Shown here: one piece after another, positions 22,084 to 33,930 of the stretch | How positions within the stretch are numbered: position 1 is the stretch's first letter | How the letters are laid out: each line of letters begins with the position of its first letter | Assembly (NCBI GenBank): GCA_017607445.1 | Contig: JAEVHH010000005.1 | Span: 2,051,001-2,115,000, forward strand | Direction: 5' to 3' | From: Histoplasma ohiense | Lineage: Eukaryota > Ascomycota > Eurotiomycetes > Onygenales > Ajellomycetaceae | Length of the DNA stretch: 64,000 nucleotides | Made by a program: the position numbers and the translations under genes | Notes under the pieces: generated by a model | Databases searched by the model: none | Told to the model about the DNA's origin: nothing | The model's input: only the letters and a program-made list of their open reading frames with translations

Positions 22084-25000
22084 ATGTCTGATGGTAAGCA
22101 ATGACTGTCGCTCAATCCAATCTTTTCACACCAGAGCTAACTCCCTTATGCATAGCCGACTTTGAGACTATAAGGCGTCTTCAAGCTGAGCGGAACGCTT
22201 CAGCCTCGAGCAAAAAAGGTTCTAAAACTTTCGACCCATCCTCTCAACGAGCTGACGTTTCGACCAAGGCTTCCCTGACTGAATCCTTCGATACAACGCT
22301 TTACGATCGCAATGGAACCGACAAGTATGCGGAATATAACACTTCCATCCCCGTCGATGACGAAGACGAGGATATGGCGGATGAGGGTGTCCGACTGACA
22401 GGGCAGTATACGGCGACAAAAGAACAAATGAACGAGTTTGCTGCTGGCAAGGGAGTCGAGGAAGAAGATATCCTCCTTGGGCGTGAGAAATCCGCCAGGA
22501 TCTCGGAGCGCGAGACTGACTACCAGAAGCGGCGCTTTAACCGTGGCCCTCTTACTCCGACACGTGCCGACCCGTTTGCTTCAAATTCCCAGGCGAATAT
22601 AGAGGCCGAAGGCCAAACCTATCGTGATGTCATGGCTCTTCGGGAGCTAGAAAAGGAGGAAGAACGAGTAAAAAAATTGATTGCCGAGCAACATAGCCAA
22701 GGCCAGAAAAATGGATCTATTGAACACGAAGCGACCTTGAAGTTAAACGAGGTTGACAAAGAAAACGCAGAAGCAGGTTCAGCTGTTTCAGTAGCGTCGG
22801 GAAGGAAAAGGAAACAAAGATGGGATGTGGCCTCCGAAACTCCACCTGCTCCAGAAGGTGATAAGCAAGCAGAAGCGAAACCGAAAAAATCTAGATGGGA
22901 CCAAACGCCCGTTCCCAGTGCACCCGAAGAAGCTCCGAAACGCCGATCAAGATGGGATCAAGCACCATCTCTTGTATCTGCCACACCAGTAGGAAATGAA
23001 GGCCTGGCGACTCCGATACATCCATCTCAGGCAGCCGCTCCTATTGCTCCATTGACATTTGGAACTGATATTTCGAGTCGAAATGCACCTTTGTCTGACG
23101 AAGAATTGGACCTCATGCTTCCATCAGAAGGCTATAAGATTCTTGAACCTCCCCCTGGGTACGCACCTATTCGGACTCCCGCTCGAAAGCTAATGAGTAC
23201 GCCAGCGCCAATGCCAAGTGCCAGTGGGTTTGGGGGTTTTGTGATGCAAGAGCCTGAGAATGCTCGGATGATGGGGAAGCAGCTGCCGACGGATATTCCT
23301 GGTGTTGGAGATCTGCAATTTTTTAAATCAGAGGATATGCAATATTTCGGGAAACTCGTCGATGGAGCAGATGAGAACACCATGTCGGTCGACGAACTAA
23401 AGGAACGAAAAATCATGAGACTACTTTTGAAAGTCAAAAATGGGACCCCTCCAATGAGGAAGACCGCTCTTCGACAACTTACAGATAATGCCCGTCAATT
23501 TGGTGCAGGACCTCTTTTCAACCAGATCCTTCCATTGCTCATGGAGAAATCATTGGAAGATCAGGAACGGCATTTGCTCGTTAAAGTAATCGACCGGGTA
23601 CTTTACAAACTTGACGACCTTGTTCGACCTTACGTTCACAAAATCCTTGTTGTTATTGAACCTCTCCTTATTGATCAGGATTACTACGCTCGTGTGGAAG
23701 GTCGAGAAATTATTTCTAACCTTAGTAAAGCTGCCGGCCTCGCCCACATGATCAGTACCATGCGCCCTGATATTGACCATGTCGATGAATACGTACGAAA
23801 CACCACTGCAAGAGCCTTTGCTGTTGTTGCATCGGCCCTTGGTATACCTGCCCTCCTTCCATTTTTAAGGGCTGTTTGTCGCAGTAAAAAATCATGGCAA
23901 GCAAGACATACAGGTGTCAAGATTGTTCAGCAAATTCCAATTCTAATGGGATGTGCAGTCTTGCCACATTTGCAAGGCTTGGTGGACTGCATTGGGGACA
24001 ACCTCAGTGATGAACAAGCAAAGGTTCGCACCGTAACTAGCTTGGCGATTGCTGCTCTTGCCGAAGCTGCGAACCCGTATGGTATCGAAAGTTTTCAAGA
24101 TATCCTTGGGCCTCTTTGGACAGGAGCAAGAAAACAGCGTGGCAAGGGACTTGCGGGCTTCCTCAAGGCTGTCGGATATATTATTCCTCTTATGGATGAG
24201 GAGGGTGCGAACTACTTCACGAGCCAGATAATGGAAATTCTTCTCCGCGAGTTCTCTTCGCCTGATGAAGAGATGAAGAAGGTTGTTTTGAAAGTTGTAT
24301 CTCAGTGTGCAGGAACGGATGGTGTCACAGCAGCTTATTTAAAGGAACACGTGCTCACAGATTTCTTCAAATGCTTCTGGGTAAGGCGCATGGCGCTCGA
24401 TAAAAGAAACTACCGACAAGTCGTCGAGACTACAGTTGATTTAGGTCAAAAAGTTGGTGTCAGCGAGATTGTAGAAAAGATTGTCAACAACTTAAAGGAT
24501 GAAAGCGAGGCATACCGAAAAATGACGGTGGAAACTGTCGAGAAAGTGATTGCCTCCCTCGGTGCAGCAGATATTGGCGAAAGGCTCGAGGAAAGGCTTA
24601 TTGATGGCGTCCTATTCGCTTTCCAGGAACAAAGCATCGAAGATATCGTGATCTTGAACGGGTTTGGCACTGTTGTCAATGCTCTTGGCACTCGTTGCAA
24701 GCCGTATCTTCCCCAGATTGTCAGTACAATTCTCTGGCGTTTGAATAACAAATCCGCAACAGTTCGTCAGCAGGCAGCCGACCTTATATCCCGCATTGCA
24801 CTGGTCATGAAACAGTGTGGTGAGGACGCCCTCATGGGTAAACTCGGTATCGTCCTTTACGAATATCTGGGCGAAGAGTATCCTGAAGTTCTCGGTTCTA
24901 TTCTCGGAGCTCTGCGGTCTATTGTTACTGTTGTTGGTATCAATCAAATGCAGCCGCCTATCCGAGACCTATTACCCCGTCTCACCCCGATACTGCGAAA

Positions 25001-25829
25001 TCGACACGAAAAAGTACAAGAGAACACTATTGATTTGGTTGGTCGAATAGCGGATCGAGGCCCCGAATCCGTCAATGCCCGAGAATGGATGCGAATCTGC
25101 TTCGAGTTGCTCGATATGCTCAAAGCTCACAAGAAGGGTATTCGCCGTGCAGCTAATAACACATTTGGTTTCATTGCAAAAGCTATTGGCCCGCAAGACG
25201 TCCTCGCTACCCTGCTCAACAACCTTCGAGTGCAAGAACGCCAATCCCGCGTCTGTACCGCTGTTGCTATTGGTATCGTCGCCGAAACTTGTGCGCCTTT
25301 CACGGTTCTTCCTGCCCTTATGAACGAGTATCGAGTGCCAGAGCTGAATGTCCAGAATGGCGTACTCAAAGCTATGTCCTTCCTTTTTGAATATATCGGC
25401 GAAATGGCAAAGGATTACGTTTACGCTGTCACTCCACTGCTTGAAGACGCCTTGATAGATCGTGACCAAGTGCATCGACAAACAGCAGCCAGCGTGGTGA
25501 AACATATTGCTCTTGGTGTTGTTGGCCTTGGATGTGAAGACGCAATGCTCCATCTCCTCAATCTGCTGTATCCTAACCTCTTTGAGACAAGCCCTCACGT
25601 TATTGATCGGATAATCGAAGCTATCGAGGCCATCCGCATGGCCGTCGGCACGGGCATTGTGATGAACTATGTTTGGGCAGGCTTGTTCCATCCCGCAAGG
25701 AAAGTGCGGCAGCCATATTGGAGGCTATATAATGACGCCTACGTTCAAGGGGCTGATGCGATGGTACCTTATTATCCCACACTCGAGGACGAGGGTTTGG
25801 CGAGGCACGAGTTGGCGATTGTTCTGTGA
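22084..25829 (+). CDS. HSH155: U2 snRNP splicing factor 3B subunit 1 (SF3B1/Hsh155)
   Basis: Two exons, 22084-22093 (ATGTCTGATG) and 22156-25829, give 1227 residues. The protein is the HEAT-repeat scaffold of SF3b that clamps the branch-point helix with U2 snRNA in the nucleus. The disordered N-terminus carries three RWD motifs (KRKQRWD near residue 220, KKSRWDQTP near 248, RRSRWDQAP near 266), the U2AF-ligand-motif type that binds UHM domains. The HEAT superhelix runs from about residue 450 to the end and is nearly colinear with human SF3B1, for example YGIESF, RGKGLAGFLKA, DLLPRLTPILRNRHEKVQEN and VLPALMNEYRVPELNVQNG. Lys626 matches human Lys700. Asn1004 stands where human has Val1078. A 10-nt first exon is typical of such fungal genes. 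Confidence 0.97.
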
Positions 25830-28800
25830 TTGATGATAGTTTTGACTTTAAAATTAATTTCTTTAACATGTTATTCACCTACTAGTATTTTTTCTTCTGC
25901 AGTTCCCTCTCTTTCGTTATTATTATTATTTTTTTTTTTTTCTTTTTGCGATGTGCGTTCGGCGTTCTAATGTTGCAATTCTTGACCTGCCTTTTCCTGT
26001 ACATTTAACGGTTCCTGTATACTTCTATCGCAAGGATTTGATTGCCATTGATTGTGCTATTGTATATCTCATTTCGCTGTTAATTTTTCTCAAAAGTGAC
26101 CCCGGGCATCGATAATTCTGAAATGTTGAAGATGCCTACTAGGTTTAAAACTGAGCGTAAATCCATCCAAAAAGCCAGGCAGGTAATATTAGAAGCTCAT
26201 CGACTGGTGTTCAACGATCTAGATACTTAAAATGGGTCTAGGAAAAGCCCTATCTAATCTCTTTCCACGCGGGGATTTTCTACGATCAGAGATTAGAAAT
26301 ATATATGTATCTCCATCCTGTATGTATAATCTGATAAAGTAATATACGAAGATATATATGTGTACACATGCAAAACACAGTTCAAAAAAGCCCATCTCAG
26401 AAACAATTTAGCACCCATTGATTTCATGGTACTCCGTAAATCTCCAGGCTATTATTATTGATTATTAGCACTGGTAACTATCTACGTAATTTCTGCCTCG
26501 GGCAAGTGATAATATCTTGTGCTCGAAGTAAAGCCCTCTGCCGCGCGATATCTACTGTACGGGACGGAGTTACATGTAAATAAAATGCAAAGTGCTAGTT
26601 AGCTACCCAGTTGCTATCCGGTTGATGTTATTTATCACAGCTGCACTCCTCGCAAATTCGAGCTTGAGTTGATGCAGTTTTGTCAAAGGGATCAAAGGGA
26701 GGATGACACCTCGAGAGATACAGGTGAATAAGTATACATCAATCAACCCGGGCCCCACTCCCTTTTGACCATATCGTTGGCTCAAAACATCGCGCTGAGC
26801 CATTGATCCAACTGTACGTCTCCAACCATTCATTCTCACCAACTTCATGTTACATGAGACAGACTGACTGCATATTGGAAAAAAAAAAAAAAAAAAAAGC
26901 ATGAAGTTAGCCCCGAAACCGCAACCACAACCACGGACTCAATAATGAGCGTAACCCCACTACTGGAACTCTAAAAACCAGTGGAGCAAAAGACGAAAGA
27001 CGAAAGCTCTCTAATTTTACCAAGGAAACAAATAAACTCGAGTTGGGTAATGCTTTGTTAGCTCCTAGCCACAACGCAGTTTGAACTTCGCAACGACGAA
27101 CGTTGCCCTGCCAGTTATGAGCTTTTAGCACGCGACCAAAATCAGTATAAAACGGTCTCCTGATCATCCCGTCCGAATTTGGTGGAAGAGTTCATTCCCT
27201 GCGCTTCATAGATACCACTGCCATATAGGACATGGACGTTGTACGGGAGAGGAATAAGAGTGGAAGATGCGCTGTGGGCTTTTTGACGATGGAGACTTGG
27301 GGGTTAGCAGCTCTGACATCATAGGGGGCCAATGCGGGCAAAAAAGAATACTGTATCATTTTAGCCTCATGTGGTTCAACTAAATAAATAAATACCAATT
27401 TTTTTTTTTTTTTTTTTCCTTTTAAAGCGCAAAATTCAATTCAATAACTTAACCCCATCCCACTCCGCAACTACGGAATACTATCGTATGCAACTAAGAA
27501 TAAGTGAGGGAGCAATCATAGCCAAAGTAAAAACGGTTCTTGGCCCATGGGTTCCATCTACACTCTTCCTCACACAGAGGGAGTGATGGGATCATTAAAA
27601 AAAAAAAAAAAGAAAAAATACAAAGGTTGCGATAGAAGCATGCGGGGAGGCAGACGAGAGAGACCATGCATGCATTGTCCTCCGGCCTGCCTCCGAGTCG
27701 TTCCATCATGCAATGGGAATCCGACGAAGGTACTGTACATGTACTCCATACAGATATGACTGATTACGGCAGGATACGCCCTGCTTAACAAGCACGGGAC
27801 ATACGTTGTTTGGATCGTGAAGGGAGTGGAGGATGGCAGAGGAAATTCTTGAACCGTGTCAAGAGGTGCAATCCGTCACTGACGAAACGCCGCCTGTGTG
27901 TATCGTATTTAATTTTTGGTCGGATTTGCAAAAAAAAAAAAAAAAGCAAAAACAATAGATAGTAATTTATTGTTACGGAGTAGAAGACGTTGGAAAAATA
28001 TTCAAAATCCCATTCATAGTTCATCGACTCATAGTTGCGGAGGAAGATATGGATGTAGTTAGTATCTCTCTTTTCTTTTGTTCTTTTCTTTTTCTTCCTT
28101 TCTTTCTTTCTTTTTCTTTTTCTTTTTTTTTCTTTTTTTTTTTTTCGGCGCTGGGCTCTCTGCAAAAGAAAAAAAAGCAAGGTGGCACTATTGATGAATA
28201 TAGGTCCTGTTTGATTGGTCAGAGCGAGCATGCTCACGCAAAAAAAGAAAAAAAAATCTCTGAAGAAGAGGGAGGGAAGACCAAAAAAAAAGGACCCTTT
28301 CAGCTCACAATCCCAGTCTCACCTTGCTCCCAAGGAAAGTCAGCAAAAAGGAGAAGACAGAGAAAAAGGGGCCTCCAAAGTGCTATGTATGGTGACTTCT
28401 CTCATCCCTCCCTCCGCCATGACGAAGCCCACAGAGGTTGAGAGCACGCACAGCACCCGCGGTGGCCGATCATAGGAGGTCAGCGGCGGCGCCGATGATG
28501 CATGGGGGGCAGGCGGCCCAGGGGGCGGCGGACTTCGAAGGGCGACAGCGCGTTTCAGAATGTTGCAGGACGGGGCACAAGGGAGAAGGCCGGAGCGATC
28601 AGCGAGACCCCTGATTTGGTGTCCTGCTGACAAAAGTCGCTAGTGCGCTCGTCGGGTGGAGCACGAGAATGCCGCTTCCTCCTTTTCGGGTTTCCTCCAA
28701 AGAAAAAGTGCCGCGGTCGTAGCAGGTTATTTTTCTTCATCCATCGGATACGACCTCGTCTGATTATTGAGCCCGTGTTCAGCTGCCGCTGGGGCTGCTA

Positions 28801-29760
28801 CTCTGTTTATGATTTTATCAAGCAAAATTTGGCTACCATTTCATTCACAATAATCGCACAAAAATTGACTGTCTTCCTCTCTTTCGCTTTTTTTTTTTTT
28901 CTTTTTCTTTTTGGCAATTGCACGTGCTACTGCACTGGCCGTCGAATATCGACGGAGGAAGCTTGGAGGGATAAAGATTTTTTAAAAAAGCCGATCCCCA
29001 CCCGACACTCTGTGCTGGGCTAACCGAGCTTGTTCAGCGGTCTTAGCTCTGATCTCAGCGAGGGGGAAGCTTCCACTGAATAGCCCTGTGCCCACTGCCC
29101 ATTGCCCAGGTGGCAGCTGGTGGAGCATGGCCCCCATTTGCCCCAATTTTCGATGGCAGCCAGCGTGGATCTGGTTTATCTGCCTCACTAGCCAAGCCTC
29201 CAAACCGGGATGTTCGCCGGCTTGGGAGAGGAGGGCAACGTAATCAGCGGGGTGGGCTGGCTGGGCATTTGCTGGGCAGCGGGCGTTTTGACCAACCGGT
29301 ACTGTTGATGCTCTCGAGATACAGCAAGCAGATCGACAAACAAGAAACGTCCAATGCAACTTCTGGCTCTTTTCCGGATGGTGTACGCAGTACACAGTGC
29401 GCAGTAGTTATGTTTCCGCCGTAGTCATCATTGTATGCCTGTCGGGTTCCATTTGTCATGGAGCTGGGTCTCTGGCCCGGGGAAGTTGAAATCGGGAAGG
29501 TTGGTCGCTTGTCATTCATTATTCAGCCCTATCGAAGCCCTCAGTGTTCGATGCTTGCCGTTTGTTTGTTCTCTCTTCGCTGATCTAGTTAAACCCATAT
29601 AAAATAAGTAATTACCATCCAGTTGGCCATTTTATTCAAACTGCCCAGACTCGTCAGATTGAACACTATCAGGAACGTTTTCCTCCGATTCTGCAACCCA
29701 GCAACGAAGACTGACTTACATAGAAAGCGGGTCCATAGTTCGAATTAGTATAAGCACGCG

Positions 29761-29785
29761 CACGCTCACGCTCACGCTCACGCTT
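29761..29785 (+). repeat. CGCTCA hexanucleotide microsatellite
   Basis: About four tandem copies of CGCTCA, flanked by CGCGCA variants, in non-coding DNA. Confidence 0.8.
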
Positions 29786-31297
29786 GTTCCTGACTCCTGA
29801 GACCTGCCGAAGCAATCTTCTGTTTGATCGTCCGCTGATCCGCGCAGGCTTAAATAGAACGGTTAAACGGTAGTATCATAGTACAAGAATTGATTAGACA
29901 GAAAAACGTGGTTGGGGACAGATTGTCTGTTTCAGATTGCATATTGGCAAGGTGAAAAGGCGGCGTTTTGGGCTAAAACACACCTGTCAGCCTTGAGACT
30001 GGAGTCCAGTAGCTGTCTTTAGTGAACGAAGCGCCCGGCGGCAGATCGCCTAGCGCTTGGGGATGATGTGCCGTGCTTTTTTGATGGTTGATTCTCTCTT
30101 TTTCTTTTTCTTTTTCCGCCTTCTTTACTTTTTTGATCGATAACAGATCATGTTAATACATGTACCGAAGGGCGGTCGAATTGATATTTTTGATAGATAT
30201 TTGAAACAGAGCTTGTCTTCATCCCCGTTGTGTGTTTCCTACTTAAAAAGTTGCCCACCAGATAAGGTTCGCGGGGGTCTCGCAGCCACTTCTTGGATAA
30301 GTGAAGCCCATCTTAATGAATTGCATTATTGCAGCAGCCCAATGACGCCATATTCCGCCTCCCCGGGAATCAAAGCTGGGGAATTTGGGAGAAGCTTTTT
30401 TGTCGAAGTCTGTGTGGGCTTGTGGCATCCAAAGCAGGTGTCAAACAGAATAGTCGATGTCAGCGGTTGCGCGCACGTCTTCGCAAGGCTTGTTTGTTTG
30501 TTTGTTTGTTCCATAGTGAAGAAGGAATGAATAACCTACTACAATTTAAGTACCTGCAGGAAAATATTACCACATATCAAGAGCATTGTGTAATTTATAT
30601 GTGTAATTTATATACTGCCCATCCTTTCAGCGATGCTACCACTCTCTATCACTAGATTTCACCGATGCTGATGTTTACTTTCTTTCCCTACCGGGCAAAC
30701 CTGAAGTGACAAAGAAAAGCCACAAGGTAAGCTTTACCACGCCAGCTTTGAAATTTTTTATTTTCAAAAAAAGAGAAGCTGAGCTAACCTGGAACCCCCT
30801 ACCATGGAACAGTAGCCAGGGACGAAAAGAAATGCTTGGGTAGTTATTATCATCAAGCCAACCATCAATAGTTACGCCCTAGATAGTTCATCGCTCCTCA
30901 CCAACCCCTGAATAAATCGTGTGGTGGGGACTTTTGTTTGCCTCGGCCATGGACCAAGCCACCAAAAGTCAACAGAAACAGAAAAAAAGAAACAGACAGG
31001 CATTCAATGCTTCCCCTGTAGCTCCTGTGACACCGATGTCTCGGCCAGGGAAAGCAGAACCTTGCAGCGGAAGAACATGAAACTGGTCCCTGTTTTCCTT
31101 CCTCCCCCTGTGTGCTGATTCGAACGAACAAGCCAGGGATCTTTTGTGTGCGTGGGTTTTAGTTTCGGTTAAACTTCAGAGAACCTCAGGATTTGCGCCC
31201 TCGGTATGGTAACTTACTATTGCAAAACGGAGGAATGTTGGATTTATTTGCTTCGATCCTGGGTGCACACTGCGCATGCGAGGGGCAAAAATCAACC

Positions 31298-31300
<3 letters not shown>

Positions 31301-31332
<32 letters not shown>
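31301..31332 (+). repeat. (GA)n microsatellite
   Basis: About 16 uninterrupted AG dinucleotides in the gene-free region. Confidence 0.9.
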
Positions 31333-31336
<4 letters not shown>

Positions 31337-31925
31337 ACAGAAAAGTGATAAGAGAGAATGAATGGTGGACATGAAGCTAAAACACTTTTTAGGTTCGAGC
31401 TATGCATGTAGGAATGTATGGATGTGCAACTGCATGCGCCGCGAATCTTGCTTGAATCCTTACAGGAAAAAAAAAGAAAAATGCACGATTGATTTGGAGA
31501 TCGTGGCGTGAATCCAGCAACCAGTTATGAGAGAGAGTGAGTGAGAGTCTCAAGAGTGAGTGAGAAGGCGGCGATGGGAATGGCCGATTAAACTTTCTTG
31601 TGTGCATACAAAAAAAAACACCAGCCTGCGGGGAGAGGGCCGGGTGAAAATGCTGATGGAGAGGTAAGGTAGATGGAGGTTGGACGCGATGGACGCTAGC
31701 ATGCAGCCTGTCTCGCGCTGCATAAAAGAAACCCTAATCGTCGCGTACAGATGACGGACCCGTGAAGAGACGCAATTCTTCTCTCTCCTGAACAAAGAAT
31801 CGTTAACTGCATGGCACGACCCGCTAGCCATCTATCCACCCAGCAACCCTCAATTCAACGTCCAGGGACGGCTATCTCAAGACGTGCAAAAGTGTTCCGA
31901 ATTCTAGTATCCCACTTATGAAGGG

Positions 31926-31978
31926 AAAAAAACAAAAAAACAAAAAAACAAAAAAACAAAAAAAAAAAACAAAAAAAC
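31926..31978 (+). repeat. A-rich tandem repeat with C interruptions
   Basis: Successive runs of about seven A separated by single C, repeated at least four times and followed by a longer A-run and one more unit. Probably a mutated poly(A) microsatellite. Confidence 0.85.
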
Positions 31979-33893
31979 TCGGCGGTGAAGCATACACAGG
32001 AGAGATATGGTTACTTTACTCTGTCCCGTGCATCCAATTCATGAACACAGAACAGAAGAGCCTTGAGCGCGCCGCAACAAGTGGTAGCGCCCACCGACCC
32101 AGGACGAGAGGCAACACGCCCCCTTTTTTGACTGAAATGGAAAATGGCACGTTCAGGTCGGAGTACATGAAGCTCGGCGCCTTGGCGGGGGGCAAACCGG
32201 TAACTTCTTGTTGTCCAGCATTCAGTGCGCAGTGTTGCAGGAGAAGGGGCCAAACTAAAAGTGGCTGGAGCGCTAAGATGCAAGCGGATTTCCGTGGTCT
32301 GTCTCATGTTTGGATTGGGATGGGACGAACTCTTATTATCAGGGTTGGGGCGGTTGATGGTACCGGCATGCATCGATGGTTCAAGTTTTGACGGAAAGTT
32401 AATCGCATCAGGGTTCGTTTCTTCTCTCCTTTTCACTTCTTCTCGAATTTTTTTTTTCTCTTCTTTCTTTTGTTGAGCTATCACAAAAATCATTTCAGGG
32501 AAAAATGGGCATGGAATTTGGAATGCGTCACTATCAATAATGAAAAAAAAAAAACCCAAAACCAAAAAGGTGAAAATAAGAGATATTTCCACTAATATTT
32601 GATCCTCCTCAGGTCAATACTGCTACTGTTTAAACTTCGCCTTGGTGCCGAGCTGGAACCCAGCACCGTGGGAGGGAGAAAATCAAATTTTGCCAGAGGA
32701 AACGCCAGTGAGGTGGTGGTTGAATCCAAAAAGTAAAGTATGAAACATAAATATCAGATGTCGACTGAACGAAGAAGGGATACACTCTCAATTTTTATAA
32801 GTATGTGTAGTCGGTAATAATCGCGGATTCTTTTCTTTTGCAAAAAGGACTCCCAATCATACATCCATAGTACGATGTACGGAAGTACAGTACAAATCAA
32901 TCATGTTGGCAAGAGATGGGCTGTTCCAAAAAAAAAAGCTAAGCTTTCTGGGATTACCCCTGCAACCTTCTTTTAAACTTGCCCACATCACCTCCATCGG
33001 TGCATCGGTACGGAGTACGGAGTACATGCTGCGTACATGGATGGATACCAAAATAAACATGACGTAAAGTACATGTACATGTACAAGTACAAGTACGGAG
33101 TAGTTGGCTACAAGAAAACTCCAGACAGCGTTATCCAGTACGCTGGGTTGCAGAGAAAAAAGAAAGCTCTCAGTGAAGAAGTGGGAAATGAGTTTCTTTT
33201 CTCCTATTGTCCCTACTCCGTACTTATTGAACCACCTGAGTCTTCTCATAAAAAAGCTCCATACGGAGTTAACTGACATGCGGGAGGGAGAGAGGTAAGC
33301 CCGGAACGGAGCTTACCAATCCTCCCAAACAACAGCAATGGCAACAGCAAAGAATCCTTCTCTGGAACCGGGGATGGCTGCTGACTCGTTCTACGCAGTA
33401 ACCAGAGAGAGAGAGGAAACGATCTCAACGGGGATTTGGGAAGGGTGAAATGCTGCCCTGGCCCCCACCCAGCAGCAGCTTTGAGGCCCTTAGCGGCTGG
33501 GCAGCGCGCTGGGCAGCGCTGGGCATGGAAGAACACTGGACGACCAAGCACAAGAAGCCCCCGTAGCCAACCCCCAGCCATCGCATCCACTAAGCAGCAA
33601 ACCAAGAAGTGCTTGTTTTCCCGCGATTATGCACACACCCCTGCTGAGCTTACGCGGCCTTTTTTTCTTCTCTTATTTTTTTGCATTCTTGTCCAGTCAT
33701 GTGCTGTGTTCGTTCGTTGCGTTTCTTTTTTTTTGCTCCAATCCTTTTTTGTGACCTTTTTCCACTTTGGGATGCCCGAAAAATGTACGGAATCTAAGGT
33801 GGAACTCTCTTGGGTGGGGAATGGGCATTTGGAATCGCGTTTTCTTCGCTGATGTCCATAATGTCATCGAAATGTTGTGAAGCTATCGAAAAG

Positions 33894-33928
<35 letters not shown>
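33894..33928 (+). repeat. Poly(A) run of about 35
   Basis: About 35 consecutive A residues, the longest homopolymer in the window. No adjacent coding remnant or target duplication was seen that would mark a retroposon tail. Confidence 0.9.

Positions 33929-33930
<2 letters not shown>

Noticed and set aside
24972..25691. 239-codon minus-strand open frame inside HSH155
   Set aside because: It is the antisense shadow of the strongly conserved SF3B1 HEAT repeats.
29761..29785. Tandem short repeat checked as a possible CRISPR array
   Set aside because: It is a 6-bp microsatellite without spacers, in a eukaryotic context.
32011..32592. 193-codon minus-strand open frame in the gene desert
   Set aside because: It overlaps another open frame on the opposite strand, is low in complexity at its start, and has no recognisable domain.
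33894..33928. Long poly(A) considered as the tail of a retroposed gene
   Set aside because: No upstream coding remnant and no flanking target duplication were found.
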